Under the pieces are notes generated by a model that searched no databases, was not told the DNA's origin, and saw nothing but the letters and a program-made list of their open reading frames with translations. A program made the position numbers and the translations under genes. From contig NW_006766944.1 in assembly GCF_000275845.1 (NCBI RefSeq), forward strand, positions 38,172 to 89,968: DNA of 51,797 nucleotides, given 5' to 3'. Origin of the DNA: Dichomitus squalens LYAD-421 SS1. Its lineage: Eukaryota > Basidiomycota > Agaricomycetes > Polyporales > Polyporaceae. The stretch's first letter is position 1; each line of letters opens with the position of its first letter. Of this stretch, positions 31,935-42,961 are shown one piece after another.

Positions 31935-33350
31935 TCCGCCTCATGATGAAGATGGTCATAGTTCGTACTCGCGTTCTGGGTGCGCTCGTGCACATGTTGC
32001 AACATTTTCAACTTTCCACATAGATATGGATGCAATACGCAACCGATCAGATGCAGATGTGTGAATGGAAAGGAAGCCTGTTGGGCATAGAAATATGGGG
32101 CAGACGTAATCAGCGCGCTCACCGCGCAACGGCTTCGCCTTGACGGTGCCTCGCATCCGTTTAGATGAGGAAAAACCCGTCCCCATTGGCGTCAATCATG
32201 CTTCTACATGTTGAAGCATAAGCAAAAGTTCCTTGAAAGTTCACGCTCTGCGTGCCCGTACCATACAGAGCGTTGTGCACCTTCGTGGCCCGTCGTCGAT
32301 GACGAATTATGTCCAGTTACAACAGCAGGCTCACAAGGCCCACGCCAAAGGTGTGGTACACATAACCACATATTATACAGGTGCATGTAAATTCTCAACA
32401 ACGTTGTATAACTGCAGCCGTGGGAGGTGCCAGAGGCTCAACAGGCACGCGAGGACAACGCACCAGAAACCGAATCCGGCTGCATACCTACCGACATGGT
32501 CTATTGATAGTGTGCGCGGCCTGGTATGTAGAGTGGTGCTTGGAGCTCATGCAGCTGGACCGGGCACATTTTACTGGCCGTGTATAACTTCCTCGCAGTA
32601 AGGTTTCCGGAGATGTGGTGGGCAGAGTTAAGAGGTTTCTGAAACTCGGACGGCACGTGGTTGGTTATCAACTTAAGCGCTCATGAAGCAAATTTGCCAA
32701 AATACCAGTACTACATAGTGATCTCGGAGGCTCTGGGGCCCGGGCCGGAGGCCCCATGAGAACCTTCTTCTTGAGACCGTACATACATGGCCAAGTGTGC
32801 GAGCATGGCACAGTCAGAAATGGGTTCAGCACCCGAGCTTGCCGTTATCCCATCTGCAGGTACACAATGATCATTCAGTGTTCCCCCTCACGATCGGCTC
32901 CAGAGAGGCTGAACTTCCTTCGCGAACGACCATATGCATAAGCTTCTCATGTTAGATTACACGCTAAGTCCTCCAGCTTCTTCTTCGCGACCACGGACGT
33001 ATCGGCCCCACTGTCTACTTCGCCCGAGTGTGTTAAATTAAGCTTGCGTACTAGCGCACCTGAGAATGGACTACGTTGGCGGATCTCGGCGAAGACTTCA
33101 CCAGGCTTGTTATCACGCATGATGCTGTTGTTGGTACCTATGCAATGGTACGGTTGTCTCAATGGACTATCCAGCGTGCGTCAGTAAGATACAAGTTGCA
33201 AAACATTGCGAGCCGAGATGCATAACACGAGTGAGTACAGTGTACAGTGCACAGATGGCTCTCTCCCGTTCGCTCGTACATACGGTACTGTATGACGTGT
33301 AATGCACATCGAAAGTCATCCCGCTTCCGAACGCTCGCGGCGATACCGTC
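31935..33350. other. Gap between array genes A and B
   Basis: No gene is seen. The part from about 32780 to 33150 resembles the region downstream of gene C (about 37010-37350) and is listed separately as a duplicated flank. Two G/C-rich inverted stretches near 32731-32755 (GGGCCCGGGCCGGAGGCCCC) could form a hairpin. Confidence 0.45.
32780..33150. repeat. Duplicated 3' flank, copy beside gene B
   Basis: Blocks here match the DNA downstream of gene C in the same order. GGTTCAG-AC-CGAGCTTG-CGTTATCC at 32821 pairs with the stretch at 37080. GCATGG..GTGCGA..ATGG at about 32788 pairs with about 37017. AGCGCACC..CTTGGCG..GCGAAG at about 33054 pairs with about 37264. Matches are partial, about 70-80 percent by eye in the best blocks, so the duplication is not recent. 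Confidence 0.6.
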
Positions 33351-34731
33351 TTATGCAGATGGATACGTCTGATACGGTGGGGGAAACTTGTCCTTCAAAC
33401 TCTGTCGTGAGGCGATAGACGGCGCATCTCCGCCGTGTGGACCACCCGCAATGCGAATGCCGCCGTCCACAGACCACTGCGCCGATGCCTGAGACAGCCG
33501 CCTGACATCCACATCGCTGTGCCCGCCAATGTAGGACATGCTAGACGAGGCCAGGGGCTCGGGAGCAGAGCGGAGGTTGGGGGTGGCGGAGGATAGCGAG
33601 TGGTGAACCTTCTCGTCGAGTACGGAGGGCTGAGAGACGGGCTGGATCATCGCGTCCGAAGAGACTGAACAGGACAGAAACACATTCAGCACTGAGGAGT
33701 GATGGACGACGGCGAGAACTCACAGAAGAAGTACGGTTGTACAGGGGTGAGATTGCGTGAGCGCCTCCTGCGGTACCAGCATACAGTCCCAAGAAGGGTC
33801 CCCAGCACGGCGACCAAGGCGACTACTAGCCCAATCACAAGCCCATTCGAACGGGGGCGAGTGCTCTCTGGTGAGTGCGTTGGGGTCATTTCCGATGCTT
33901 GGGTGGTCGAAGATGCGCTCAAAGATGTCGCGGAAGAAGAGGGCAGCTGAGAGCTGGATTCGAAAACTGATGACGCAGAGGAAGATAGAGATGGCGGGAT
34001 GGTGACGGTCGATGTAGAGTTAATCAGCTTGACTGGGGTCGAGGTTGACGTTCTCGTGGCTGACAACGTGCTCTCCGCCCTTGGACGGGTGCTGCTACTG
34101 GACGTAGGGCGCGGGGATGTAGTGGTGGATGAAGATTGCGACGTAGTAGTGGAATGAGAACCCCCAATGTCAATCTGCCCTTGAGAACTCGTATTTCTCG
34201 ACACGGTGTCATTGGAGACTCGCAGGCAATCTATCCACAGTTGTGCGCCCAGGTTTGTGATCAAGAGCGTATGCTCTCCGGCAGGAAGCGGGCCCGAATC
34301 GAAGAATGTCTGCGCGTAGGCCTCTTGAGAGACCTCTGATGGCGGGGTAAACACCGTCGGATCGCCGCCGTCAATCGTGTACTGCGACTCCATGCTCCAT
34401 GTACCGACAGGTTTGAATGCTCCTACGACCTGTATGGAGGTGCCTAGCGGTCCAACCATGCGTGCCGTCAACACAGCACAGTGGGAAGGAATCGCAAGAT
34501 GTTATCCGCGCACTCACCGGCGAACGTGTACGTCGCCGTCGAACCAGATAGGTTGCCCCAATGGAGCGAGCCGTCCCAAGTGGGAGCTGGCTGGTCCCCT
34601 ATGCTCTCCCACGCGCCATTCCACTGGATGCCTTGGTTCCAGTCGTCAACAATGATCGTGGCCGCAGAAGTGAAACTAGACGCAAACAAAAAGAGTGTGA
34701 TTGACAATGAGTGACAAGGATGCTGTAGCAT
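33351..34731 (-). CDS. Array gene B: single-pass surface protein with sandwich ectodomain
   Basis: Exons 34731-34518, 34443-33724 and 33664-33351 give 415 residues in one frame; both introns have GTGAGT donors. A signal peptide (HSLSITLFLFASSFTSAA) precedes VDDWNQGIQWNGAW, LHWGNLSGSTATYTFAGTS, IQVVGAFKPVGTWSMESQY, SEVSQEAYAQTFFDSGPL, GEHTLLITNLGAQLWIDCL. The stalk is almost all Ser, Thr and Pro. The helix (GLVIGLVVALVAVLGTLLG) is followed by CWYRRRRSRN. The cytoplasmic end AQWSVDGGIRIAGGPHGGDAP with PPPYQTYPSA is near-identical to that of gene C. The middle exon is exactly 720 nt in both B and C, which supports a direct duplication. Strong ectodomain and tail conservation with a diverged stalk suggests selection for surface binding and internal signalling. 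Confidence 0.87.
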
Positions 34732-35210
34732 GGCGGTGAGCGCGAAGGCTGTTGAGGTGGACAAGAAACCAGAGTCTATGGCAGGCAATCTGTCAAGGGC
34801 AAATGGTGAACTCCGACATAACCCGCATCTGCATCATGATAGATACAGCGTTGCGCCAGTCGCCCTGGGACCAACGACGACTGTTACCAACTGGTCAATT
34901 GTTGGATTGTCAACCTTCGAAGCGCACTCGACCGCCCACTATCAGACGCTCACAATCGCTCTCCCATTGTCCAACACGTCAGCAAGGTCGGGCGGCAAGT
35001 CGGGCCCCTCCGAGCGCCCGCAAACCCCACACAACCATCGCTTTCATCGATTGCGCCTTCGGATTGTCCATCGCCTACGGTACTAGTACACCAGAGCACA
35101 GGTACATATTTCATTTGACCAGATCACCAATTTCGCGTCCTGTAGGGCAGATAGCAAAGGACAACACAGCATATTGCATACTTGATCCATAATCATGTCT
35201 CTCCGCAGAA
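34732..35210. other. Gap between DUF4419 gene end and array gene B start
   Basis: This stretch should carry the promoter of gene B and the 3' end of the DUF4419 gene. Frames seen on the plus strand are mirror images of the coding strand or too short. No regulatory element was identified. Confidence 0.45.
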
Positions 35211-36740
35211 TCATGCACCTCCTGAGCCCCCTTGATGCTTGCCAAACCTGAGTTTAAACTCCCGCATCGACCTTTCCAACATCTCCGCCTCCTCTTCTTC
35301 ATACCCCCTCCGCGGCTTCTCCCCTTTAACATACAAAAACCACTGGGGAGCAGGGCTGAGAGTGTCGTATGCTCCATCGTTGCTTGACTTCGAGATCGTC
35401 GCCGCAACATGACCCGCAACCATTTTGCAGTCGAACTTCTGTCCATTATCGTTGACCAGGACATTGACATCGCCATATCCACTCGGGATGTTCTTCATAT
35501 CAAGTTGAAAGTAAGGAATGCCGTCAAGGGTATAATTATCTTATACCGAGTGGCCGTGAGCCATATCACCGGTATTTGAAGGCATTAGTCACTTACCCTG
35601 AGTCATGATGCTTCCCAAAGACTGAGTCCCGGCCCTCCGATAGCGGGCTAGCCACTTCCCGTCCTGATCCCACACACAGAACGCGGTGATCCACCCCGAT
35701 AGTAAGTCCAGGCCACAGATCCTGTCGTTCCGGTTCACTGCATGCTCCCAGAAGGGTATGTCGGGCTGCCCATCGAATGCTTCCACGAAGCGCCGCAGAA
35801 TAGGACGAAGCATGGCCGCCCATTGCTCGGGCTCGTCTCCGAGCTCCGGGAGACGGTCAAGACGCTTGTACAGCCTCTCCCAGTCAGCCTTCTCTCCTTC
35901 GAGAGTAACCGAAGGAATGCCACAGGTTACGCCCATCCCATAGGAGAAGTATCTGTCGGCCGAAAACTCGAGTCAGCTCCGTGGTGGCGCGCGAAGACTG
36001 ATAAACCCACGCCTGCAGAGTTGACATGAGGAGAATGGAGCAGATCGTAGTATCATTTGTCGTCGAAGTCGTAAAATCAGGGAGAATCCATTCGACCAAG
36101 GTCTTGTCGACAACCTGCGGATGTGAAATGTCACTAGCATGCCACAGAATGGTCTGATGCAGACGTACATGCTGATGAATCTGATCAGACATTTGTCTGG
36201 CCAATCTCCCAAAATCAACGGTGTAACGGGTCCCGACTGCATAGACCCAAAGCTCCTTCTTTTTCTCGTGTGCGACGAAGTATTCTCGCAGCTCATCGGC
36301 GTGCTTGTTGACACTAGAAGGAACAGTGGTTGAACAAAAATTGCGATAATTAGGTTGTGAATGCAAGGGTAAAACTTACTAGAAGCTGAGCTGTGAAAGG
36401 ATTGCGATCCAAACGTCGTCGGGCCTGTAGATGAGTTAGGTATGGTTAGAATACGTGCCCTGACCATTGGCGATATGCTGTCGCACTAACCGAATCTTGA
36501 GGTGATGATGCCTTCCATGGGCTTCAACGACCGTAAGAACAAATCCGTTCTTCTCCGATTTCATATTGGGAGCGCAGAGTCCGTCACGGAGGACTGAAGA
36601 ATCTCCCCGCTCTCCTTCCACTGCTTGTAGCAGGATTGTTTCAGGAATTCTTCCACAGCGTCTTGCGACCGGCCTTGTCTATAGCCAGGAAGCGCAATAG
36701 CATTCGCATCGTGCTTGGCAACTTGGAAGGTCACAGGCAT
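35211..36740 (-). pseudogene. DUF4419-domain protein with a likely frameshift
   Basis: The order of motifs matches the DUF4419 family of unknown function: MPVTFQVAKHDANAIALP, KESGEILQSSV, EKNGFVLTVVEAHGRHHHL, RPDDVWIAILSQLSFY, VNKHADELREYFVAHE, KKELWVYAVGTRYTVDFG, DKTLVEWILPDFTTST, VTCGIPSVTLEGEKADWE, RLPELGDEPEQW, LLSGWITAFCVWD, and a C-terminal YTLDGIPYFQLD with IPSGYGDV. Several introns splice cleanly (for example GTTAGT...CTACAG before RPDDVW and GTAAGT...CTTCTAG before VNKHAD). However, the first exon (from ATG 36740) and the EKNGFV block are in different frames, with only about 40 nt between the conserved words. That is too little for a normal intron, so a small indel near 36560-36600 is the simplest reading. 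A very short 38-nt intron is the alternative. All other parts are intact, so the damage would be recent. Confidence 0.75.
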
Positions 36741-37566
36741 TACGGGAGAGCTTTCGACACGAAGAAGGAGCTGGGGAAAGAAACAGTAGAGTGGGGTATG
36801 GTTTCGTGCGCACTGAGGGCTGTGCAGCGGCTGCGCCGGTCGGCAGCTTCGACTCATAACGACCCCGACTCTGCACACCGGCATTCGCCGCGCACTGTAC
36901 TTCCGTGGAACTGTCCCCATGATGAGAACAGTTAAGATTACATCCTGATGACCAGGGAATGAAGGGGCTCTGAGGGCAGTGGCAAGCTCTAGAAATCGTG
37001 ATCCTCAGTGTGACCGTACATGCCGAGCGTGCGACCATCTCAAAAGCAGGTGACACCCGCGGAATGGTCCCAACTTAAGGTTCAGTACCTGAGCTTGACG
37101 TTATCCATTCTGCAAAAATTCATATGTGTCGAGTGGGCCCCCTTCACTGCCAGCTCTGGAGATGCTGAAGTACTTCCAGGAGAATAAGGAGCATATCCCA
37201 TCGGAGGCGCTTCCCTAACCGTCGCCCTAAAGCTGGATACCTTGTGTACAATAAACTTACACAGCGCACCGTGAACTATCTTGGCGTACCTTAGCGAAAG
37301 CTTCGCCAAGCTCATCATCAGGCATGTCCGCTATGATTGTGCCTTGACATAAATATCAAAGCAATACCAATTCAACGAGCCATCGAAAGTTCACCAGTTA
37401 GATACTGATTTTGATATCATTGAAAAGAAGTTAGTACACAGTGCACCATGATACGCAGCAGGCACATCTGACTTAAGCCCACCCGCTCGCTCGCCCTTCC
37501 ATCACCTTCCAGAGTATCTCGCACATCGGAAGCAATCCCGCAACCGCACGGTCCGAGGGGAACGTC
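36741..37566. other. Gap between array gene C and the DUF4419 gene
   Basis: No gene was seen. The centre (about 37010-37350) is the second copy of the duplicated flank found downstream of gene B. The right part is AT-rich. Confidence 0.45.
37010..37350. repeat. Duplicated 3' flank, copy beside gene C
   Basis: This is the partner of 32780-33150, lying in the same position and orientation relative to gene C as that copy does to gene B. Blocks such as GAGCTTG-CGTTATCC and AGCGCACC..CTTGGCG occur in the same order. The duplicated unit therefore included DNA beyond the coding region. Confidence 0.6.
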
Positions 37567-38993
37567 TCATGCAGATGGGTACGCCTGATACGGTGGGGGG
37601 AATTTGTCCTTCAAGTTCTGCCGCTCGGCAATAGACGGCGCATCTCCGCCATATGGACCACCTGCGATGCGAACGCCACCGTCCACGGACCACTGCGCCG
37701 ACACCTGAGACTGCCGCCTGATATCAATATCACCAGTGTGCTCGTTCAGGGAACCCACGACGGATGAGGCGGGGCGGGAGATAGGCAGGCTAAGGTTGAG
37801 GCTAGCGGAGGACAATGAGCGACCGGAATTGTCGTCGAGTATGGGTACGGTGGGTTGAGAGTCGTGCTGGATCAGCGCTTCTGAAGAGACTGTATGTAGA
37901 GGGAGGACGGCAACGTAATCAGTACGTCTGCCCCATCAGGAGCCACAGACCTGCTGGGTACTCACAGGAAGCGTACGGCTGTACAGGGGTGCGATTCCGC
38001 GAGGGCCTCCTGCGGTACCAGCATGTGGTTCCAAGAAGGGTCCCCAGCACGACGACCAAGGCGACTACAAGCCCGATCGAAAGCCCATTCACTTGTGCGC
38101 GATTGCGCTCTGGTGAGTGCGTTGGGGTAGTCTCCTGTGCTTGGATGGTCGAGGATGCGCTCGAGGATGTCGCGAAAGAGGGGGGCAGCTGAGAGTTCGA
38201 ATCGATGACTGATGACGTCGAGGGAGATATAGACAGGGACAGAGTGACGATTGATGTAGAGTTGATCAGCTGGACCCACGACGTGGTGACGATTGATGTA
38301 GAGTCGATTGGTTGAACTAGAGTCGAGGACGACGTTGTCGAAAACGTAGTCGTAGTGGCGGAGGAGGGCAATCTTGACGAAGTTTTACTAGGATGATCAA
38401 AATTACCGATTTTGAGCGTCCCAACCGCACTCGTAGTAATTGACGCAGGGTCATCGGATACCCTCAAGCAGTCTATCCACAGCTGCTCGCCCAGATTCCT
38501 GATCAAGAGTGTATGCTCTCCAGCTGGAAGCGGGCCAGAATCGAAAAACGTCTGCGCATAGGAGGCCCGAGTGACCTCTGGTGGGGGGGTGAACACCGTC
38601 GGCTCGCCATCATCGATCGTGTATTGCGACTTCATGATCCATGTGCCGATAGGTTTAAACGCGCCGACCACTTGTATGGACGTCCCTGATTGAGAGAAGT
38701 ATAAGTGTATGGACGCGTGAGTGACGCCGGTACAGCACAATACAGAGACACTGCCAGTTGTGCCTCGTGCACTCACCGGTGAACGTGTACGTCGCTGTCA
38801 AACCAGGTGAATTCCCCCAGTGGAGTGAGCCATCCCAAGTGGGAGCTGGCTGGTTCCCTTTGACTTCCCATGCGCCATTCCACTGGATGCTTTGGCTCCG
38901 ATCGTCAATGACGGTCGTGGCCGCACAAGCGAAGTTGAATGCGAAGGAAAAGAATGTGATTGAGACAAAGGAGCGACAAGGGTACTGCAACAT
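37567..38993 (-). CDS. Array gene C: single-pass surface protein with sandwich ectodomain
   Basis: Exons 38993-38777, 38685-37966 and 37889-37567 give 419 residues. The signal peptide (RSFVSITFFSFAFNFACAA) is followed by IDDRSQSIQWNGAW, LHWGNSPGLTATYTFTGTS, IQVVGAFKPIGTWIMKSQY, GEPTVFTPPPEV, YAQTFFDSGPLPAGEHTLL and GEQLWIDCLRVSDD. The stalk contains an internal duplication (STSIVT twice, about 15 residues apart). The helix (GLSIGLVVALVVVLGTLLG) and CWYRRRPSRN match gene B. The tail ends AQWSVDGGVRIAGGPYGGDAP, LKDKFPPPYQAYPSA. Some ectodomain residues conserved in A and B differ (SEVSQEAY is PEVTRASY here), hinting at changed binding. A TATATT about 60 bases upstream may be the TATA box. Confidence 0.87.
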
Positions 38994-39816
38994 GGCGGTA
39001 GACTCGCAGGATACTGACGTTAGCGAAGAGCAAGGAAACCGAGCTCACGGTAGAATATATGGAAAAGCAAGAGTCAGCCGACTGGCGACCATCTGTATCT
39101 GTTAGATCACGGAGGAGTTGATAGCGATATTCCAGTAGTGGCAGGCGGCGAATACGAAGGTGGCGTGACAGGCTTGAGGTCGAGTTAAGCGTGCCTAACA
39201 GTTCGGAGACCCTATAGACTGATGAATACTTCATGTATTCAGGAACACGAACGATGTTCCTCCGGGGGTAGAAAGATATACTTACAAGAAGAAGTGGATG
39301 GCAGAGGGTCATCGTAACTGACGACGGGAGGATATCAGTTCATTACGAGGTCTTCGCCGCTCGTTCTGATATTCCGTATGAGATTGGGACATACGATGAC
39401 TGTGATGGAACCTTCAGCAAGCACGAGATGGCGGAGTCATGCCATCCCAGTCGATAACAGACATACATATTGCCCGTCGGTGGCAGTCCAACTCCAGTAT
39501 GATCCACGGTGTGAACGGTTGGGCCTTAGCTTGAGACTTGAGACTTGACTAGGACATTATGTGACGTCAGAAAAAGGCTGCTGATTGTAGATTGTATGTC
39601 GCAGAGTTGGCTGAGTCCTGACTGCACAAGTCACCTCACCGGGGGTCGTCCGGTGCACCAAGACACGGTTCAAATAGGAGCAAACAACGCGCCTGTATTG
39701 GTAGACGCGCGTCCCTCCAGCCCCCGCGTCTGCTCTGCTGCTATCAGCTCGATTCCATCATAGGACACTCATTGCCCTCACCCACTCTGCATCGTTCACG
39801 CCAGAAACAGTCCGAA
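38994..39816. other. Gap between divergent array gene C and F-box gene 1
   Basis: Both genes start from this 0.8-kb stretch, so it should contain both promoters. An AATATAT motif at 39053-39060 fits gene C. No other feature was recognised. Confidence 0.45.
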
Positions 39817-41127
39817 ATGGCCTTGAGAAAGCGTAGAAAGGTCGTAAATGCTCTATCGCCACCAAGTTCTGTCCGTCCCAGTTGTGGGAGCGACGAGTCT
39901 TCCGTGCGCTCACTTTCACTTGCGAGTACCAGGCTCACAAGTACCAGCCACCCTTCATGCCTTCCGGCGGACATCTTACTTCTTATTGTTGAAGCCATAG
40001 GAAAGAACGAAGATCCGCAGAATGAGCTACGCGCCTGCGCTCTGACGTGTCGCCTCCTACGCTCGCGATCCCAGGCGCGTCTCTTCAGCTCTCCAATTCT
40101 TTCCGATGAGCATCAGTACTCGACATTCTCGCGAGCTCTAGATGGCTCCTCAGCTCTATCCGCCTACGTTCAAAGCTTGCGCTTGTACGTGGGCACCACT
40201 CACCCCGATATGCCCATTCCCCCACACCTCGTGGTCGGATTGAAGAATCTCAAGGCGGCGACTTTCGTTGGAGATGGAACCGTCTTGGGTACGCCAGTGC
40301 CAGAACGAACGATATCTTTCGTCAAGCTCTTCGGCGTCTTGAGCTCGACGCTCTCACGACTGGAGCTCGTGTTGTTCAAGTTCGCCGACTTTGCGGAGCT
40401 TGTCCGCCTCATCTGGTCCTTCCCGGACATCACGTCTCTCTCACTCGTTGGGTGCAGCTGGGGAAAGTCACATGAGCAAAACACTCAGCGAGATTGCCTG
40501 CCGGAGATACAGCACTACCCTCGTCGCGCGCAGTGCTTGACATCGCTCACGGTCAGTCTGCCCCTCTCCCTTCGGTTCTCGCTGACCAGTCGAGGCAGTT
40601 GCGACTCTCATCTCGTTTGAACTTGTCGCTCCCAGCATGGGGAGATAGCGTCCGGGACTTAGAGATTCAGGGCGCGGACCTCTCTGATGACTTCAAGGGT
40701 GCATTATATTCCCATGCTCGTCGGCTCTGGAACACCTTACTGATCGGGCACAAATGTCCTACCAGGCATATCCACGTTCTCTCGTCTAGAGCGGCTCTGC
40801 CTCACGCTCTGCGCAAGCCAGCTGAGTGCTGTCCTCTTCGCTCTCAGAAACGTCCGCTCGCCGACCTTCAAACGCCTCGTGATCAAGCACCATCTCAAGG
40901 GACAGAGCCGTAACTCAGCCCTCATACATGTTAAGGCGCTGAGACTCGACACTATCCTGGACCCAAGCGCGTTCCCAGAACTAAAGGCGGTAGACTGGAC
41001 TGTGATCACTAGCGATATTGTGGACGAAGCGAAGGTTCAGGGCTGGGTGGAGGATATTGGAAGACAGATGCCTCATGTGAGAGATCGCGGACTGTTGACG
41101 TGTAAAATTGAGCAAAGTGCGTATTGA
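39817..41127 (+). CDS. F-box protein 1
   Basis: Exons 39817-40551, 40599-40698 and 40766-41127 join in frame (398 residues). After a basic, Ser-rich N-tail (MALRKRRKVVNALSPPSS) the F-box reads CLPADILLLIVEAI, then LRACALTCRLLRSRSQARLF. This motif normally binds Skp1 in an SCF ubiquitin ligase. The remainder has irregular leucine-rich strands (ISFVKLFGVLSSTLSRLELV, LVRLIWSFPDITSLSLVGCSW, RLERLCLTLCASQL) that would form the substrate-binding part. Introns have GTCAGT/GGCAG and GTGCAT/ACCAG borders. The substrate is unknown. Its neighbour at 41691 is a clear paralogue in the same orientation, with introns at matching places. Confidence 0.82.
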
Positions 41128-41690
41128 ACGACCTTCTTACTCGTTGTGGTAATGCAAGAAGTGGGCGCTGACATACGTTCTGTTTTTCTACGTAGAGAAC
41201 ATGTTCTTTGATACATAGAGCATGTCAAGGACGTCTTCTCAGACGTTGGATGCAATGCATCCCACCAGTTCGCTTCATCACGAATGGTCCGCACTTGAAT
41301 GAGAGGCTCACAGGTACACCTTTCATCGTGATACGCAACATGTACCACACGCGCGCAGTGAGATTGCAAGAACAGCAGCGAGCACGTCATGGTCGTCATA
41401 TACCATCTTTAACGACGTTCAGCGTTGTCAAACACCTCACGACAAGATTCGTGAAGATCAGCCTAATGATTCGTTCACACAAGCCTTAGGGCCTAGACAG
41501 GTATGGGAAATCGGCACAGCCCAACAAGCAAGTCGCCCGATGTGTATCAAAAACACAGCCGCAGCGTAGTTGATGGGCGACAGCAGATGGGTGATATATC
41601 GGGTGCCGACAGGCGGATATATCTCGTTACTCCCCCTACTAAGTCGTCATCGTGTACCCGTTGACTACATAATTTCACAGGTACACCGTC
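41128..41690. other. Gap between the tandem F-box genes
   Basis: This 0.56-kb stretch should hold the end of F-box gene 1 and the promoter of F-box gene 2. Two GATATATC-like motifs near 41593 and 41616 might serve as TATA elements. No coding sequence was seen. Confidence 0.4.
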
Positions 41691-42961
41691 ATGTCGTACC
41701 ACATGGAGGCGAAGCTCGAATCCGACGCTCACGGCCCGAGACTTCCTTCAGACATCCTTCACCTCATTCTCGACGCCATCGCGGAGTGGGGAGGCTCACA
41801 GGCGAAACGCACGCTCCTCACATGTGCGCAGACGAGCTCCTTCCTTCTTCGACGGGCCCAAGCCCATCTGTACAAGGACATCTCCCTGTCCCGCCGTCGA
41901 CAATGCGCCCTCTTCTCACGGACGATCGACTCGTCGCCCCATATCGCAGTCCTCGTCAACCGCGTCCGCTTTTCCGAGATCTCTGCATCATGGGCGGACT
42001 ATCCCCTCCCGCCCCACGTCGTCGGACGTTTGACGAGCCTACGTAGAGCGGCGTTTCGCGCGAGCGTCCGTGGATTGGACTCGGGCGACGAAACGGCGCA
42101 GATCAAGTCCACGTCGAGCACAACAATTGCATTCGTCAAGCTGTTCGCGGTGGTCAGTCCCGCACTCAAACATCTAGAGCTGGACATATTTATATTCAAG
42201 AGCTTCGCGGAGCTGGCCAGGCTGGTATGGAGCTTCCCTGGGGTCGAAACGCTGGCGTTGCGGGGTTGCAGTTGGGTTGATAGGGGACTAGTTGCGTTGC
42301 CCGACGAGAATATGTATCCAGGCTGTTGTCGCAACCTGTCCTCAGTAACCGTACGTAATATGCAAAACGAAACGAACTTGACTCATGTGCTTGCCTTGTA
42401 GCTTCATTTCCTGCCTCCATTCAGTCTATCGCTCCCGGTATGGGGTGCGGGCGTGCGAGAGCTCGATCTCCAGGCCTTCACAGCTCAGCCTTGTAGTGAC
42501 TACTATGAAGGTAGGTGTGATCCAATAATAGGAGCCTATATCTCGTACGTCTGACCTGCCTTCAACGCAATTCAGGTCTCGCGAACTTCACGAGCCTAGA
42601 GCACCTCCGACTCGCTTTCTACCAGGAAGACATCCGCTGGATCGCCATTGCCCTGCGTCATGTCCGTTCTGGGCGCGTCCTCAGTCTCTCGTTCCGACAC
42701 CGTGCTCTCGATCAGCATCGGGCCAAGACACTAGAACAGCTCGAAGACCTCAGACTTGACGAGATCCTGAGGCAGCCGATCTTCAGGAACATAGTCCAAG
42801 TATCGTGGACCGTGGTTTGCAAGGAGATAGATGATCCGGCGGCATGGAAGAAGGAAATTGCGGCGAGACTTCCAGGCTTGGTGCAGAGGAAGATCTTGTG
42901 GTACTCTGTGCATCAAGGTGAGCTGAGTGTCTCGCGGAAGTCGATCACAACACATCCATGA
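41691..42961 (+). CDS. F-box protein 2
   Basis: Exons 41691-42350, 42402-42510 and 42576-42961 give 384 residues. The F-box reads RLPSDILHLILDAIAEWG and TLLTCAQTSSFLLRRAQAHLY. The body parallels F-box protein 1: YPLPPHVVGRLTSLRRAAF, TIAFVKLFAVVSPALKHLEL, LARLVWSFPGVETLALRGCSW, LPVWGAGVRELDLQ, FTSLEHLRLAFY. This predicts Skp1 binding and a leucine-rich substrate platform. Intron positions after SSVT and before LANFTSLEHL correspond to those of its neighbour, so the pair arose by tandem duplication. The last splice option (GTGAGC near 42917) is ignored because reading through gives a short tail to TGA at 42959. Such pairs are common where F-box genes turn over fast. Confidence 0.82.
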
